In this document: positions 54,201-63,818 of the stretch, piece after piece | Layout of the letters: each line of letters starts with the position of its first letter | Position numbering within the stretch: position 1 is the stretch's first letter | NCBI RefSeq assembly: GCF_049243985.1 | Contig: NC_135373.1 | Location: 98,141,213-98,205,212 of the forward strand | Direction of reading: 5' to 3' | DNA: 64,000 nucleotides | From: Paroedura picta | Taxonomy: Eukaryota; Chordata; Lepidosauria; Squamata; Gekkonidae | Position numbers and translations under genes: made by a program | The notes under the pieces: generated by a model | What the model saw: the letters and a program-made list of their open reading frames with translations, nothing else | Databases searched by the model: none | What the model was told of the DNA's origin: nothing

Positions 54201-57200
54201 TAAATGGACTCCGGGGAATGGTAGAGGACAGGAAGGCCTGGGGGATCATTGTCCATGGGGTCGCGATGGGTCGGACACGATTTTGCACCTAACAACAACA
54301 ACAACAAAGGTATAAGGTACTTAATTTGGAGTCTGAGCCAGTGGGTTGCTTGTGGAAAATTGACAAAGTGATTTCCTTTGCTTCGCCTCCATGTCCTCTA
54401 CTGCTGCTCCAGGTGAGCTGGGGTCAGAGTCAACAATAGCACAGGAGGAAAAGGTAGACATTGTAGGAAGGTCTGGGAGGATTATTGGAGCTCGGTGGAG
54501 TTTTGGGGAATGGAGAGATATCCTCCACAAGGCAGGATTTTCGAAGTAAAGGAAACCACTCAAACCCATGTGCTCTCCTTCTGGAATTCAAGGCAAGAGT
54601 ATTGGAGAAAGCGGACATCAAATGTCAGTTGTGTATTCGACAGTAGCCATGTAGTAGAAACATGGCTTGTATGAGAAAAAGTGTGCTTGGAATGGCAAAT
54701 GAATTTTGGCCATTGGTAGGATGAGGCAGTTTGCCGTGCATGACCTGGGCTAGACAGTGTTTAGGGTTAGTGGCTGTGACAAACAGCATGACATCTGCAT
54801 GTGTCCCATGCAACTAACCTTCAGAAATCATTGCTGATATAGTTCTGAAAGTGTGTATTATCCTGGATTGAAATCAACAAGATCGTTAAGATCTGGGTCC
54901 CAGAAAGGAGATAAAGCCCCACTGAGACCGGGTTCGTACGCAACATTTTTCCTTACACATAAGCACATGTAAAGAGAAGCAGAATGTAACAATGGCAGTA
55001 AAGCAGTACAATCAACAGAAATGCCCGTGACAATTAAAAAAATCAACAAAAATGCCATTGACTGAAAAGGACTGTCACATCTGTGGGCCCCTGGTTCTTT
55101 ATTGTTTTTCCCCCACATAATTCTGGCAGCACACACCTTGTCTGCTTGTGAGCAAGATAAAAAGTCCTATGTGAACTTACTCTTGGAGAGCATTAGTTGT
55201 GTGGCTCATGAAGTATAAACCTGTGCCATGAACTTCCCCTCTTAGAAATGGACAAAAGTGCTTGGCATGTAATCTCAAGGATGGCAAAGTGTTGCCAAGT
55301 GTGGCTTAGTTATTCTTCTTGCCTTTGCAAATTGCTCTATCTCAGAAGTCACAATTTATTTTGGCAGGTGCACTCACTGGGGCTGAAGCTTGGCATTTAT
55401 GGTGACCTGGGTACCCACACTTGTAGTGGGTACCCTGGCACTACATTGGATCAGATCGAACAGGATGCTTTAACGTTTGCAGAATGGGGGGTGGACATGC
55501 TGAAGCTAGACGGCTGCTATTCATCAGCAAAAGACCAGGCGAGGGGTAAGAGCCACGGCTTCCTGCTTGCTCCGGTGCATCCTCGTCTCTCACATTCTTC
55601 CATCCTGTTCTTCTCCCTCACCTCATCGTGGTCAAGTTGAATTACAATCTAGACAGTATAAACTACAAGCAAAGAAGTTGTTTTTAAAGATCAGATCTTT
55701 TATTTAAATTATTATAGTAACTGTTTAATAATGGTTTAAAATCAAATCTAAATTCCATCACACGTATAAATGAGCATGTCAACCTCAGTAGGTAAAACTG
55801 AATTATGATATGTTTATCATATGGTATGTGTGTTATGCAGCCAGGAGATCCTAAGATTGTCTGATGGTCAGGCAAGAGATGTTCAGGGGTGGTTTGCCAT
55901 TGCCTCCCCATGCCACAACCCCGGTATTCTTTGGAGGTAGCCCTTCCAAGTGCTAGCCAGGGCCAACCTTGCTTAACTTCCGAAAACTGATGAGATTGGA
56001 CTTTCCTGGCCTATCCAGGTTGAGTATAAACTAAGCTTGTTATTCCGGTTTGGTCCTTGAATCTGTTAAACATCTTACATTGTATACTAATTTGCTAGTC
56101 ACCCTTCCATTTCTGTGTATCTAGTGAAGCCTGTGCACTAGGGCTGCCAGGTTCCACCTGGCCAATGACAGAGGATGCGGGGGGGGGGGGGGGCAGTAGG
56201 TTTGCCAGATCCAGATTGGGAGACTCCTGGAGATTTGGGGGTGGAGCCTGGAGAGTATGGTTCAGTGCCACAGAGTAAACCCTTCAAAGCATCCATTTTT
56301 TTGCATGGGAACTGATGTCTGTATTTTCAAGATGAGCTGTAATTCCATGGGACCCCCAGGTCCCACCTAAAGGTGGACATCCCTGTTGTACCAACAAAAG
56401 TGTATACTTTGAATAAAATTTTGTTGGTCTTAAAGGTGCCACAGGACTCAACATGGCTACCCACCAGAATCTATCTTCATAGGAATATAAAATGTCATAA
56501 AATCTGAACATGCAGTATTTAATAAAAAGCCACCATTGGTTAATATTTTTCTACTCATGCAGAGGGCTTTCCCTGTGCTGAAATCCTTTTGTATTAGAAA
56601 CCAGAGTGGAAACCAGTTTGGTTTGTATCTGAAGTAACTGGTGGTGATTGTGTCCCTCTTTGATGCCGTAAAACCAATTAGAGTTTTTAGAATAAAGCTG
56701 CTGGTTCCCAGCAACCAGTCAGTGCATTTTCTGGCTAGTAGTCTGAGGTGAGGCATAAGCTATGTGCATTTCAAAGCTCCTAACTTTTGAAAGAGAGGGA
56801 AGTCTATTCTCTTTCCTTCCCCTGAGAGTCACTACCCCCTTTCCTAGACAACTGAGAAGGCTTTTATTTTACATTAACTAGACGAGATGGTATGAGAAAA
56901 GGACTATCTCCATCCTTAGGACTTGCAGTCACAGGACCTCCATTTGAGAATCCTTGTAGATTTAGACCAGGGTTTCCCAACCATGGTACTGAGATACCAT
57001 ATGGTACCATGTTAGCCCCTCAATGGCACTGTGCCATGGGGATTTTTAGAACGGCAGCTGTGAAGAGCCCTCCCACTCTGTGAAATTTTTAAAAATTCTA
57101 TCTTTATTTGGGCAAGTTAACCTGCCCCCTCCCAAAGTGGCCAATGATGGGCCTGTAAGAGATAGGAAGGGGAGGGGCCCCAGCCATTTAAAACTTTGCA

Positions 57201-60200
57201 GCCTGAAGCTCCACTCACTTTGGCAGGGAGCATGTCAGGGAAGCATGGCCAGCTGACATCACTTCCTGGCACCTCGAAGCCTGAAAAGAATTTCAGCAGT
57301 ACATCCATGGTCAAAAGGTAGAAAAAGACTGTTCTAGACTGTAAATCTTGGAAGGGAGGAGGTGGGTCTAGCTAAGAAGTGAAGCTGTCCCATAAACTGT
57401 TAGGGAGTTGTGACCTAGGGAGGGAGGAACTGTTATGAAACTTCTTCCTTTTAAAATACCAGATGTCCAGCAAAATGAATTAGTTTTGTACAAATATATG
57501 GTAGTGCATGCTATTGTTACTGGGAAAGTACTAGTAATGGAGATAGATTCTAGCCTTGGGTTAGAGAAGTACTCATGGGGTGAACAATGCCTTTGTTCTT
57601 ATCACCATGCGCCCATCCTCCAGACGTCTATAAAGATCCCACAGCAACATACTTTGACAATTCTTTTAATGCTTTATCACTCTTTGTCCATAAAAGGTTA
57701 TCCTCGAATGACCAAGGCTCTGAATACAACAGGCCGCCTTATTGCCTATTCCTGTAGTTGGCCGGCATATCAAGGGGGGCTTCCACCTCAGGTGAGGTAT
57801 CACTGAGAAGGTATTTGGGTTGTATTTTCCCCCCTCAGTTTAAACTATGCTGCGCAGTGCTCTGTTGAATCATGTTCTGAATTCTGAACTGAAGCTTCTC
57901 AACCTACATTTTGATGATTGGGGCAGGGAATGAGCAGCAATATGGCAAGCATGTCCTTTTATATGGCAATTAGCAACGGTTCCTCTCTGATCTTGTACCA
58001 GCCGTTGGAAACCCTCAGAAGGCCATGAGATGTCTCATTGCCTCTGAATGTCTCTGAAGGTTGGCATTGTTTCAGAGACAATGCCTCCCCTTTCGTCTGT
58101 GTCAGTGATGGCAGACCTCTCAGTGTAAATCTTCAGAGCCCCTGAGCCTCCGGGGAGGGCGGTATATAAATATAAATAAATAAATAAAATAAAAAGTGAA
58201 CACAAAAAAAATCGAGGAGGTAAATTATGGTACTGCTTTTTCTATAGCATTACTCCAGAAAAACACTCGCAGTCAATCACATTTGTCCTCTTCCACTCTA
58301 CCACCTGGGATTAGTCCCTATAATCTCTCCTCTAATATCATTTTTTCTGAGGCTATCATACATTACTTTGGTCACGTTACAAGAAGACGACTGGAAAAGT
58401 CAATAATGCAGGAAACATTAAAGGCATCAGAATAAGAGGAAGACCCAACATGAGATGGATTGACTCTATAAAGGAATCTGTTTGCAAGACCTGAGCAAGG
58501 GTGTTCACAATAGGACATGCTGGAGGTCATTAAGTTACAGGGTTGCCATTAGTCAGAAGTGGCTGGACAGCACTTAACAGAAACATCTTTTCTTTCTTAT
58601 TGGCACAGCTTTTTCCTAATGCCTTGGGCACAACGCCTTGTTTGTAATCTTCTAAGTGTTGGAATTTCCAGGTGCAAGTTCCTCAGGGCAAGGCTTGATC
58701 ATCTGGGACTCTCTCTATACAGTGCCATAAAGGTAAAGGTATCCCCTGTGCAAGCACTGAGTTATGTCTGACCCTTGGGGTGACGCCATCTAGCGTTTTC
58801 ATGGCAGACTCAATACGGGGTGGTTTGCCAGTGCCTTCCCCAGTCATTACCATTTTACCCCCCAGCAAGCTGAGTACTCATTTTACCAACCTCGGAAGGA
58901 TGGAAGGCTGAGTCAACCTTGAGCCGGCCGCTGGGATTGAACTCCAAGCCTCATGGGCAGAGCTTTCAGACTGCATGTCTGCTGCCTTACCACTCTGCGC
59001 CACAAGAGGCTCTATATCAGGGGTAGTCAAACTGCGGCCCTCCAGATGTCCATGGACTACAATTCCCAGGAGCCCCCTGCCAGCATTCGCTGGCAGGGGG
59101 CTCCTGGGAATTGTAGTCCATGGACATCTGGAGGGCCGCAGTTTGACTACCCCTGCTCTATATAATAAAACATTCTCTAGAAGGTGGACCTCTCCATCAT
59201 GTGTTTCTTTCAGGAGTATCCACGAGTGCTAGAATTATTGATTCGCTTGCCTGATGCAGCAGTGCTTTTCTTATCCATAGGATGGGAGCATAGTGCCAAT
59301 CTGTTGAGTGCTGTAGCTTGTCTCATACCCCTTTTATAAATAACAGCTCAGGGGACACCATCACCCAATGAAATACATTTCCCCAAACTCTGTAATATTT
59401 ATGCCTTGCAGAATCCCACAGTGTCTGGTATTTTAGCATAATCTCAAAGTTTATTTATTTATATTCCTTTGATTTATATGCCGCCCCTCATTGTGACATC
59501 TCAGGGCAGTACTGAAGTTGCTGTTCTGACACGCATGTTTCTCTTTGCCTTGGTGGCACTCTTTGGTCACCTTTCAAGTAGGATAGCCAAACCCATAAAC
59601 TAAAAATTAAGCCTTTTTGGAGTGGTTTCCCAGGGCGGAGACTGGAGTCACCAAACTGAGGATCCCGCCCTACTTTTTTAACGATTAGGACCTCCGGGTT
59701 AACTTCGCCTAGGGTCATCTATATAAGGCCCAAAGGCAAGGAACAGCAGGATCGGGATTTAGGAGGGTTAAGGAATTGATTATGCCACCGTCAATTGGTA
59801 TAAAGGTTTTATGTGTTTTTATCTATAATTTTATTGGTTTTATATTCTGTAAACTGCCACGAGAGTGGCGTTCTAGAAATCTATAAATAAATAAATTTGC
59901 TTCTCAGGAGCTAAATTAGCTGGTGATAAAGTGTTCTTCTCTGGTTTGCCGGGAGGGCAGTCTATAAATCAGATAAATAAACTGCTTCTTTAACCACATC
60001 ATCTTAATGGGGCAAACAGTTCATCTCTGGAACATACCGTCTTACAAATCCTTATCCAGGTCAACTACACCCTCCTAACAGACATCTGCAATCTATGGCG
60101 AAACTACGGTGATATTCAAGACTCTTGGGATAGCGTCCTGTCCATTGTGGATTGGTTTGCAGAGAATCAGGATGTGCTTCAGCCACACGCCGGCCCTGGC

Positions 60201-62870
60201 CACTGGAATGATCCAGACATGGTAATGTTGAACCAAGGATGTTGAAATGAAAACTAGGACTTAACCGGGGAGGTTTCAAAGACAAAAAAAATGCAATTAT
60301 ATAGAATACAACAGGGTGCATGACTAAGTGAAATGACCTTCCTGGCACAGTCCTCGTGGGTATGGTTTTTAAAAATCATGCTGCTGCTGCAGCAGCTTTC
60401 TGAATCCAAGCAGGTCGCTTCTTGGATAGGAGAATTTTGGGAATTCTGTGTTGGGGTAGTGGTATAAATGTACAAGCATAAATAAATTGTAGTTTTTGAA
60501 AGGCCCATCCTTCTGTATAACCTGTATTTGAAAGAACAACAGCAATGTGTGCTGGTCTGTCTCAACTTTTTTACTGTTGAGAAGAAGACGAGTTGGCTCT
60601 TACATGCTGCTTTTCTCTACCCGAAGGAGGCTCAAAGCGGCTTACAATCGCCTTTCCTTTCCTCTCCCCACAACAGACACCCTGTGAGGTGGGTGAGGCT
60701 GAGAGAGCCCTGATATCACTGCTCAGTCAGATCAGTTTCATCAATGCTGTGGCAAGCCCAAGGTCACCCAGCTGGCTGCATGTGGGGGAGCGGGAAATCA
60801 AACCCGGCTCACCAGATTAGAAGTCGGTGCTCCTAACCACAACACCTAGCTGACCCCTGAAACATTCTTCAGGCTTTGAGAAACCCTAGAAGTGGTGTGA
60901 TCATGCAGAACATGTTTGGGAAGCATAGGGCATACTCACCTGGCCCCCCTCCCTTTCCCACCTCCTCCAGGCCCTTCATTGGCCATGGAGGAGGGGGTCA
61001 ACATGACCATATATGGTCATATCACCCAATATGTTTAACAAATTAAAAAATATATTATAGTTAATTAAGTTCCACCTATTTGGGAAAGCCTTCCAAGACT
61101 AGTTGAGAAAGCCTGATGTGTGTGCCATCAAAGCATTGCACCAAGAACCTGCTTTCAGTCACCTGCATGCAGATATGTTTATTGTGCTTTGAGTAGGTTT
61201 AGGTTAGCTGCTTAGAAAACAAGCTGTGATCCAGAAGGTCCTTTGTTCAGATCTTGCTTCTGATCTACCGTGGCCTTGGGCAAGCTGTTCTCCCTCACCC
61301 CCACATCAGTCAATGAGAAAAGTGCTGGCCTAAACAGGATTGTTGTAATCATTACAAGATGTTTGCGAAACACTGTCTGAATTATGAGCTGCTATTTAAT
61401 TCAATGGTTTCTGTGGAGAGACAAAGGATATAGGAAACAAAGAGTGCCCCCCCCAAACACTGAAATGCAACTTATTCTCTCAAACATAACCTTTTCTATT
61501 TTCTGAAACTTCTTTGGGCTTGAAAAAAAACAGAGGATGTCTCTTTTTTCTTTATTTTTTGAGAGTTTAAGGATTAGGAGCTTGTATTTTAAATGAAAAA
61601 GTTGAGATACCTTGGATGCTGCACCTAGTGCTATTTTCTGTACTGGCAAGATGTGATCTAGGAATACACCCAATACTAATAAATACCTTCATAGAACGAC
61701 ACATCTTGGTTCTAGACATCCCAACCCCAGCGCAGTAAACTAACTTGTCCGTTTTCCATGTGATGCAGCTAGAGAGATCTCCAAGCTCAGCCACTTCTTC
61801 TGACTTTGTATCTTGCTTTTTTGCTTTCTACCTGTGTCCTTCAGCTAATCATTGGAAACTTTGGTCTCAGTGAAGAACAATCCCGGTCCCAGATGGCTTT
61901 ATGGACAATCCTTGCTGCTCCTCTTTTACTATCCGCAGACCTCCGCACAATTTCACAAAGTTCCCAGGAGATTCTGCAGAACAAACTGATGATTAAAATC
62001 AACCAAGATCCCCTGGGGATCCAAGGACGCAGAATCCTTAAGGTAAGAGTGGCCTGGATCCTGTGACTGGCTGAGCAAGTTATGTGACTCCTTGGAGCCC
62101 AAATTTATATTCCTTCCCTAAGATTTTTTAACCTTAGAGGTTTCCTAGAGCAACCATTCTCAACGGGGATCATATGGCCCTCTGGGGGACTCTGGCACAT
62201 TTGAAAGGGGTTACAGACTGGAAAATGTGAGAAGGGAAATCCAAAGGGTTTATGGGGGGCACGTAACTGAACCCATAAAATACCCTTTTTGTCACATATG
62301 GCATTATTAATTGCTAGAAAGTTCAACCTCTTCAACCTCTGTCAGGGGAAAGAAAAGGAAATAATGTAATCTATTCCTTTGTGTGTGCTTGAATTAATGT
62401 ATTCAAGAAAAAAAAGAATGCACATACTTCTCTTGGCTGAATGTTCTAGAAATATGTCATATATACCTATATATACCTATACATACATACATACATACAT
62501 ATATGAATATGATGAGGTATGTTGAGTATAGTTAGTCCTCTTTTTTAGCCTAACTCATTTTGCAAGCAGCCAGTCTGCTGCAGGAACCAGAGATCTCCTA
62601 AAAGGGCTGTGCCCCCAAAATGGCTGTCCTAGGGGATTCAAAGGCCCCAGGCAAGTGGAGGGTATAGTGGAAGTGTGTGTTTATTGGGGGGACAGCATTT
62701 TTGCTAGTGACACATTGTTTTCCTAGGAGAAGTCTCTCATACACGTGTTCTTGAGGCCACTTTCCAACTCAGCCAGTGCGCTGGTTTTCTTCAGCCGGAG
62801 GACAGACATGCCTTATCGCTACACCACCTCCCTCGCCAACCTCAATTATACACAAAATGCCATATATGAG
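51115..62870 (+). CDS. NAGA: NAGA, lysosomal alpha-N-acetylgalactosaminidase (GH27), exons 1-7; last exon beyond the window
   Basis: Coding exons are 51115-51269, 52963-53137, 55368-55545, 57697-57791, 60060-60221, 61845-62042 and 62727-62870, with all phases compatible, giving residues 1-369 (human 411). A signal peptide (residues 1-18) precedes [19 protein letters not shown], the GH27 start. The nucleophile is D158 in DMLKLDGC and the acid/base is D219 in [11 protein letters not shown] (human D156 and D217). S190 and A193 in [11 protein letters not shown] match the pair that makes NAGA prefer GalNAc; alpha-galactosidase A has Glu and Leu there. Cysteines 39, 43, 50, 81, 129, 160, 189 and 211 correspond to the four human disulfides. 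N-glycosylation sequons at N179 and N203 match human sites. The enzyme removes terminal alpha-GalNAc from glycoproteins and glycolipids. No break is seen; the missing C-terminal ~40 residues reflect the window edge. Confidence 0.96.
51400..51715 (+). mobile_element. L2-like LINE ORF fragment in NAGA intron
   Basis: [16 protein letters not shown] and [18 protein letters not shown] match the ALVTSRLDYCNxLx and [13 protein letters not shown] blocks of L2-like ORFs, with stops and frame changes. Confidence 0.65.
51742..51870 (-). mobile_element. CR1 LINE 3' end, minus strand
   Basis: agaatcatagagttggaagg, ccatctagtccaaccccctg, gcatcctaaagcatccaaca and ctttgcttgaagactgccag are nearly the same as at 25017-25135. 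Confidence 0.85.
51880..52962. other. NAGA intron sequence, nothing recognised
   Basis: No repeat family or exon identified before NAGA coding exon 2. Confidence 0.45.
52963..53137 (+). CDS. NAGA: NAGA coding exon 2
   Basis: Acceptor ctgttttcag, donor TAC|GTGAGT. It encodes residues 52-110, including [11 protein letters not shown] (substrate-binding aspartates 79 and 80). An extra cysteine, C62, occurs where human has arginine (MANC against MADR). Confidence 0.95.
53239..53348. repeat. Long near-perfect hairpin (49-bp arms) in NAGA intron
   Basis: Left arm 53239-53287 and right arm 53300-53348 are reverse complements at 48 of 49 positions, with a 12-base loop. The arm includes gcagtgcaaacactgggctc. 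It ends three bases before the BovB target duplication. Confidence 0.92.
53362..54306 (+). mobile_element. BovB (RTE) LINE, 5'-truncated, long open frame
   Basis: Reverse transcriptase core onward: [40 protein letters not shown] (catalytic YADD), [11 protein letters not shown], then [19 protein letters not shown] and, after a stop, the C-terminal [18 protein letters not shown] and (ACA)n tail. A perfect 11-bp duplication AAGGTATAAGG is at 53351-53361 and 54307-54317. One stop/frame change divides the frame at about 53990; otherwise well preserved, so fairly young. Confidence 0.95.
54320..55367. other. NAGA intron sequence, nothing recognised
   Basis: No repeat family identified. An interrupted purine-rich stretch is at 54430-54560. 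Confidence 0.4.
55368..55545 (+). CDS. NAGA: NAGA coding exon 3 (nucleophile)
   Basis: Acceptor ttttggcag, donor AGGG|GTAAGA. It encodes [26 protein letters not shown] and [16 protein letters not shown]. The catalytic nucleophile is D158. Confidence 0.95.
55805..56030 (-). mobile_element. 5S-rRNA-derived SINE, near full length, minus strand
   Basis: The reverse complement reads aatctcatcagttttcggaa, gttaagcaaggttggccctg and gctagcacttggaagggcta, which follows 5S rRNA (TCTCGGAAGCTAAGCAGGGT, TTAGTACTTGGATGGGAGA). The body gaataccggggttgtggcat and ggcaatggcaaaccacccct follows, then an AT-rich tail. Confidence 0.8.
56140..56460. repeat. Interspersed element (gggttgccaa family) plus repeat tail
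   Basis: A G run of about 16 at 56178-56194. 56185-56395 carries tggagatttgggggtggagc, as at 28040. 56405-56460 (tttgaataaaattttgttgg, taaaggtgccacaggactca) is a piece of the repeat at 34440-34625. Confidence 0.5.
56968..57331. mobile_element. Probable hAT nonautonomous element
   Basis: Ends CAGGGTTTCCCAACC and (right, reverse complement) CAGTCTTTTTCTACC agree at about 10 of 15 positions. An 8-bp duplication ATTTAGAC/TTCTAGAC with two mismatches lies at 56960-56967 and 57332-57339. Older than the copy at 12260. Confidence 0.45.
57697..57791 (+). CDS. NAGA: NAGA coding exon 4 (specificity loop)
   Basis: Acceptor cataaaag, donor CAG|GTGAGG. It encodes [18 protein letters not shown] and [15 protein letters not shown]190 and A193 are the residues that set N-acetylgalactosamine preference. 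Confidence 0.95.
57800..58330. other. NAGA intron with LINE tail
   Basis: 58135-58198 is a LINE 3' tail (cccctgagcctccggggagg, gcggtatataaatataaata). The rest is unrecognised. Confidence 0.5.
58335..58600 (+). mobile_element. RTE-clade LINE 3' fragment
   Basis: [19 protein letters not shown] and, in another frame, EDPT followed by atgagatggattgactctat match GHxxRRxxxLEKSLM and RxRMRWLDxI of RTE C-termini. The tail is shared with 33223-33345. Confidence 0.65.
58729..59012 (-). mobile_element. tRNA-derived SINE (Sauria type), full length, minus strand
   Basis: aaaggtaaaggtatcccctg to accactctgcgccacaagag, ending ggctc. All parts are present. A fold-back MITE then inserted at its head (59018). 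Confidence 0.88.
59018..59155. mobile_element. Fold-back hAT MITE, copy 3
   Basis: Nearly perfect palindrome starting CAGGGGTAGTCAAACTGCGG and ending with its complement. An exact 8-bp duplication CTCTATAT lies at 59010-59017 and 59156-59163. Each arm has ACTACAATTCCCAGGAG. The arms differ at very few positions, so it is the youngest of the three. Confidence 0.93.
59170..60059. other. NAGA intron with LINE tails
   Basis: 59448-59515 (tttatttatattcctttgat, atgccgcccctcattgtgac) is a minus LINE tail. 59800-59900 (gtaaactgccacgagagtgg ... aataaataaat) is a plus LINE tail. No exon. Confidence 0.45.
60060..60221 (+). CDS. NAGA: NAGA coding exon 5 (acid/base)
   Basis: Acceptor cttatccag, donor ATG|GTAATG. 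It encodes [33 protein letters not shown] and [11 protein letters not shown]219 is the acid/base; the Trp after DSW in human is Asp here. Confidence 0.95.
60575..60860 (-). mobile_element. tRNA-derived CORE/MIR-like SINE, near full length, minus strand
   Basis: agaagaagacgagttggctc, aaagcggcttacaatcgcct, cacaacagacaccctgtgag, ccaaggtcacccagctggct and caaacccggctcaccagatt (B box on the minus strand) give the whole family order. Confidence 0.8.
61003..61020. repeat. Perfect 18-bp palindrome
   Basis: ATGACCATATATGGTCAT is its own reverse complement. No role known. Confidence 0.8.
61190..61844. other. NAGA intron, possible old MIR-like SINE
   Basis: 61190-61400 has ttgttcagatcttgcttctg and ccttgggcaagctgttctcc, reminiscent of MIR. 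The rest to exon 6 is unrecognised. Confidence 0.4.
61845..62042 (+). CDS. NAGA: NAGA coding exon 6
   Basis: Acceptor gtccttcag, donor AAG|GTAAGA. It encodes [34 protein letters not shown] and the end of the barrel [18 protein letters not shown]. Confidence 0.95.
62043..62726. other. NAGA intron with hAT-like remnant and (CATA)n
   Basis: 62150-62280 (caaccattctcaacggggat) resembles an old hAT end. 62460-62505 is (TA/CATA)n. Nothing else seen. Confidence 0.4.
62727..62870 (+). CDS. NAGA: NAGA coding exon 7 (start of C-terminal beta domain)
   Basis: Acceptor gttttcctag, donor GAG|GTAAGG. It encodes [38 protein letters not shown] and [10 protein letters not shown]. The next exon (human NFTVIINPSGVVMWYLYP) is not found before base 64000. 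Confidence 0.95.
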
Positions 62871-63767
62871 GTAAGGAAAAGACCCTTTGCATCTCTTAGC
62901 AGCTGCCATTCTAGCATGCTGGCTGTCAGGGTGGCTGCCCACTGTGGAATGAAGCCTCCAAGAACTCATGCTGTGTATACTGGGGATGCCATCTCAAAGG
63001 AGCCATCTGTGCATGTAGTGCTGCATTCTTAACATTATTCTTGGGGGAAATCTCCTTTCCACATCCCATTTATTGCCTTCAGACAGATTCTTGGCTTTGT
63101 GCTTTTTCTAGTTACCTTGCCTCAGATTCAGTGACTGCAGCTGAGCAAAAGTGTAGTAGGAACTTTAAATGAAGCCATGTTGGGTGCGTGCTTGGGATGA
63201 TAATGGGGGAAATATGAGACAGAAAAGCCTTTAATTCAACTAAACATCTGTTAAATTCAGAGACAGAAAGAAAAGGGGCAGATCTAGCTAATTCAATAAT
63301 ATAGAACTTAGGCAATGCAATGAAAAAACAATCGAACACATATTGAATACAATGGAGAACAATTAAACAGTTGGTCACACATGACGTATGTACATGTGAT
63401 GTGCCCTAAAGGAGGCAGGGAAAAAAGGAAGGATTGCAGATTGAAGAGGTAGGATAGGGCCTTAAGTAGAGTGCAGTGGCTAAGAGGAGAGGGAATATAA
63501 TGCCCAGGAGCTAACAGGGAACAGAATCAAAAGGAAGGGTGCTGATGGGAGAAAAGGAGGAGTCAGAGAGCCCAGAAGGCAAGAATGCACTGGGAGTGAG
63601 GACAACAGGGGGCAAGATAGATGAGGGGAGATCTGCACTTTGGTTCATACTGAAGTATGAGCATAAGTTAAATTATGGGGGTGGCAGGATTTGGCCATGG
63701 GTGAAAGTGAAAAGAACTGTATCAAGAGTCACCATGATGAAGGCGAGCCCAAAATGCAAGAATAAAG
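62871..63767. other. NAGA intron 7, nothing recognised
   Basis: No exon that fits the NAGA C-terminus. 63420-63620 is purine-rich. Confidence 0.45.
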
Positions 63768-63775
63768 TTGGGTCT

Positions 63776-63818
63776 ACACACACTACACTTGATCTTAGCC
63801 AAAAAGCTAAGAAGCGAA
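63776..63818 (-). pseudogene. U2 snRNA pseudogene, 3'-truncated
   Basis: The minus strand reads TTCGCTTCTTAGCTTTTTGG then CTAAGATCAAGTGTAGTG, matching the U2 5' end (ATCGCTTCTCGGCCTTTTGG, CTAAGATCAAGTGTAGTA) with a few changes, and stops after about 38 nucleotides. Exact 8-bp direct repeats TTGGGTCT flank it (63768-63775 and 63819-63826), so it is an insertion, not a gene. It lacks the rest of U2 and any A tail. Confidence 0.85.

Noticed and set aside
62955-63030. AVYTGDAIS at 62967-62993 resembles the start of the NAGA last exon (VYSGDIIS).
   Set aside because: It lies in the frame running on from exon 7, but no phase-compatible acceptor precedes it, and NFTV...SGVVMWYLYP does not follow; the frame stops after 20 codons. 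Exon 7 has a good donor at 62871, so this is probably chance.
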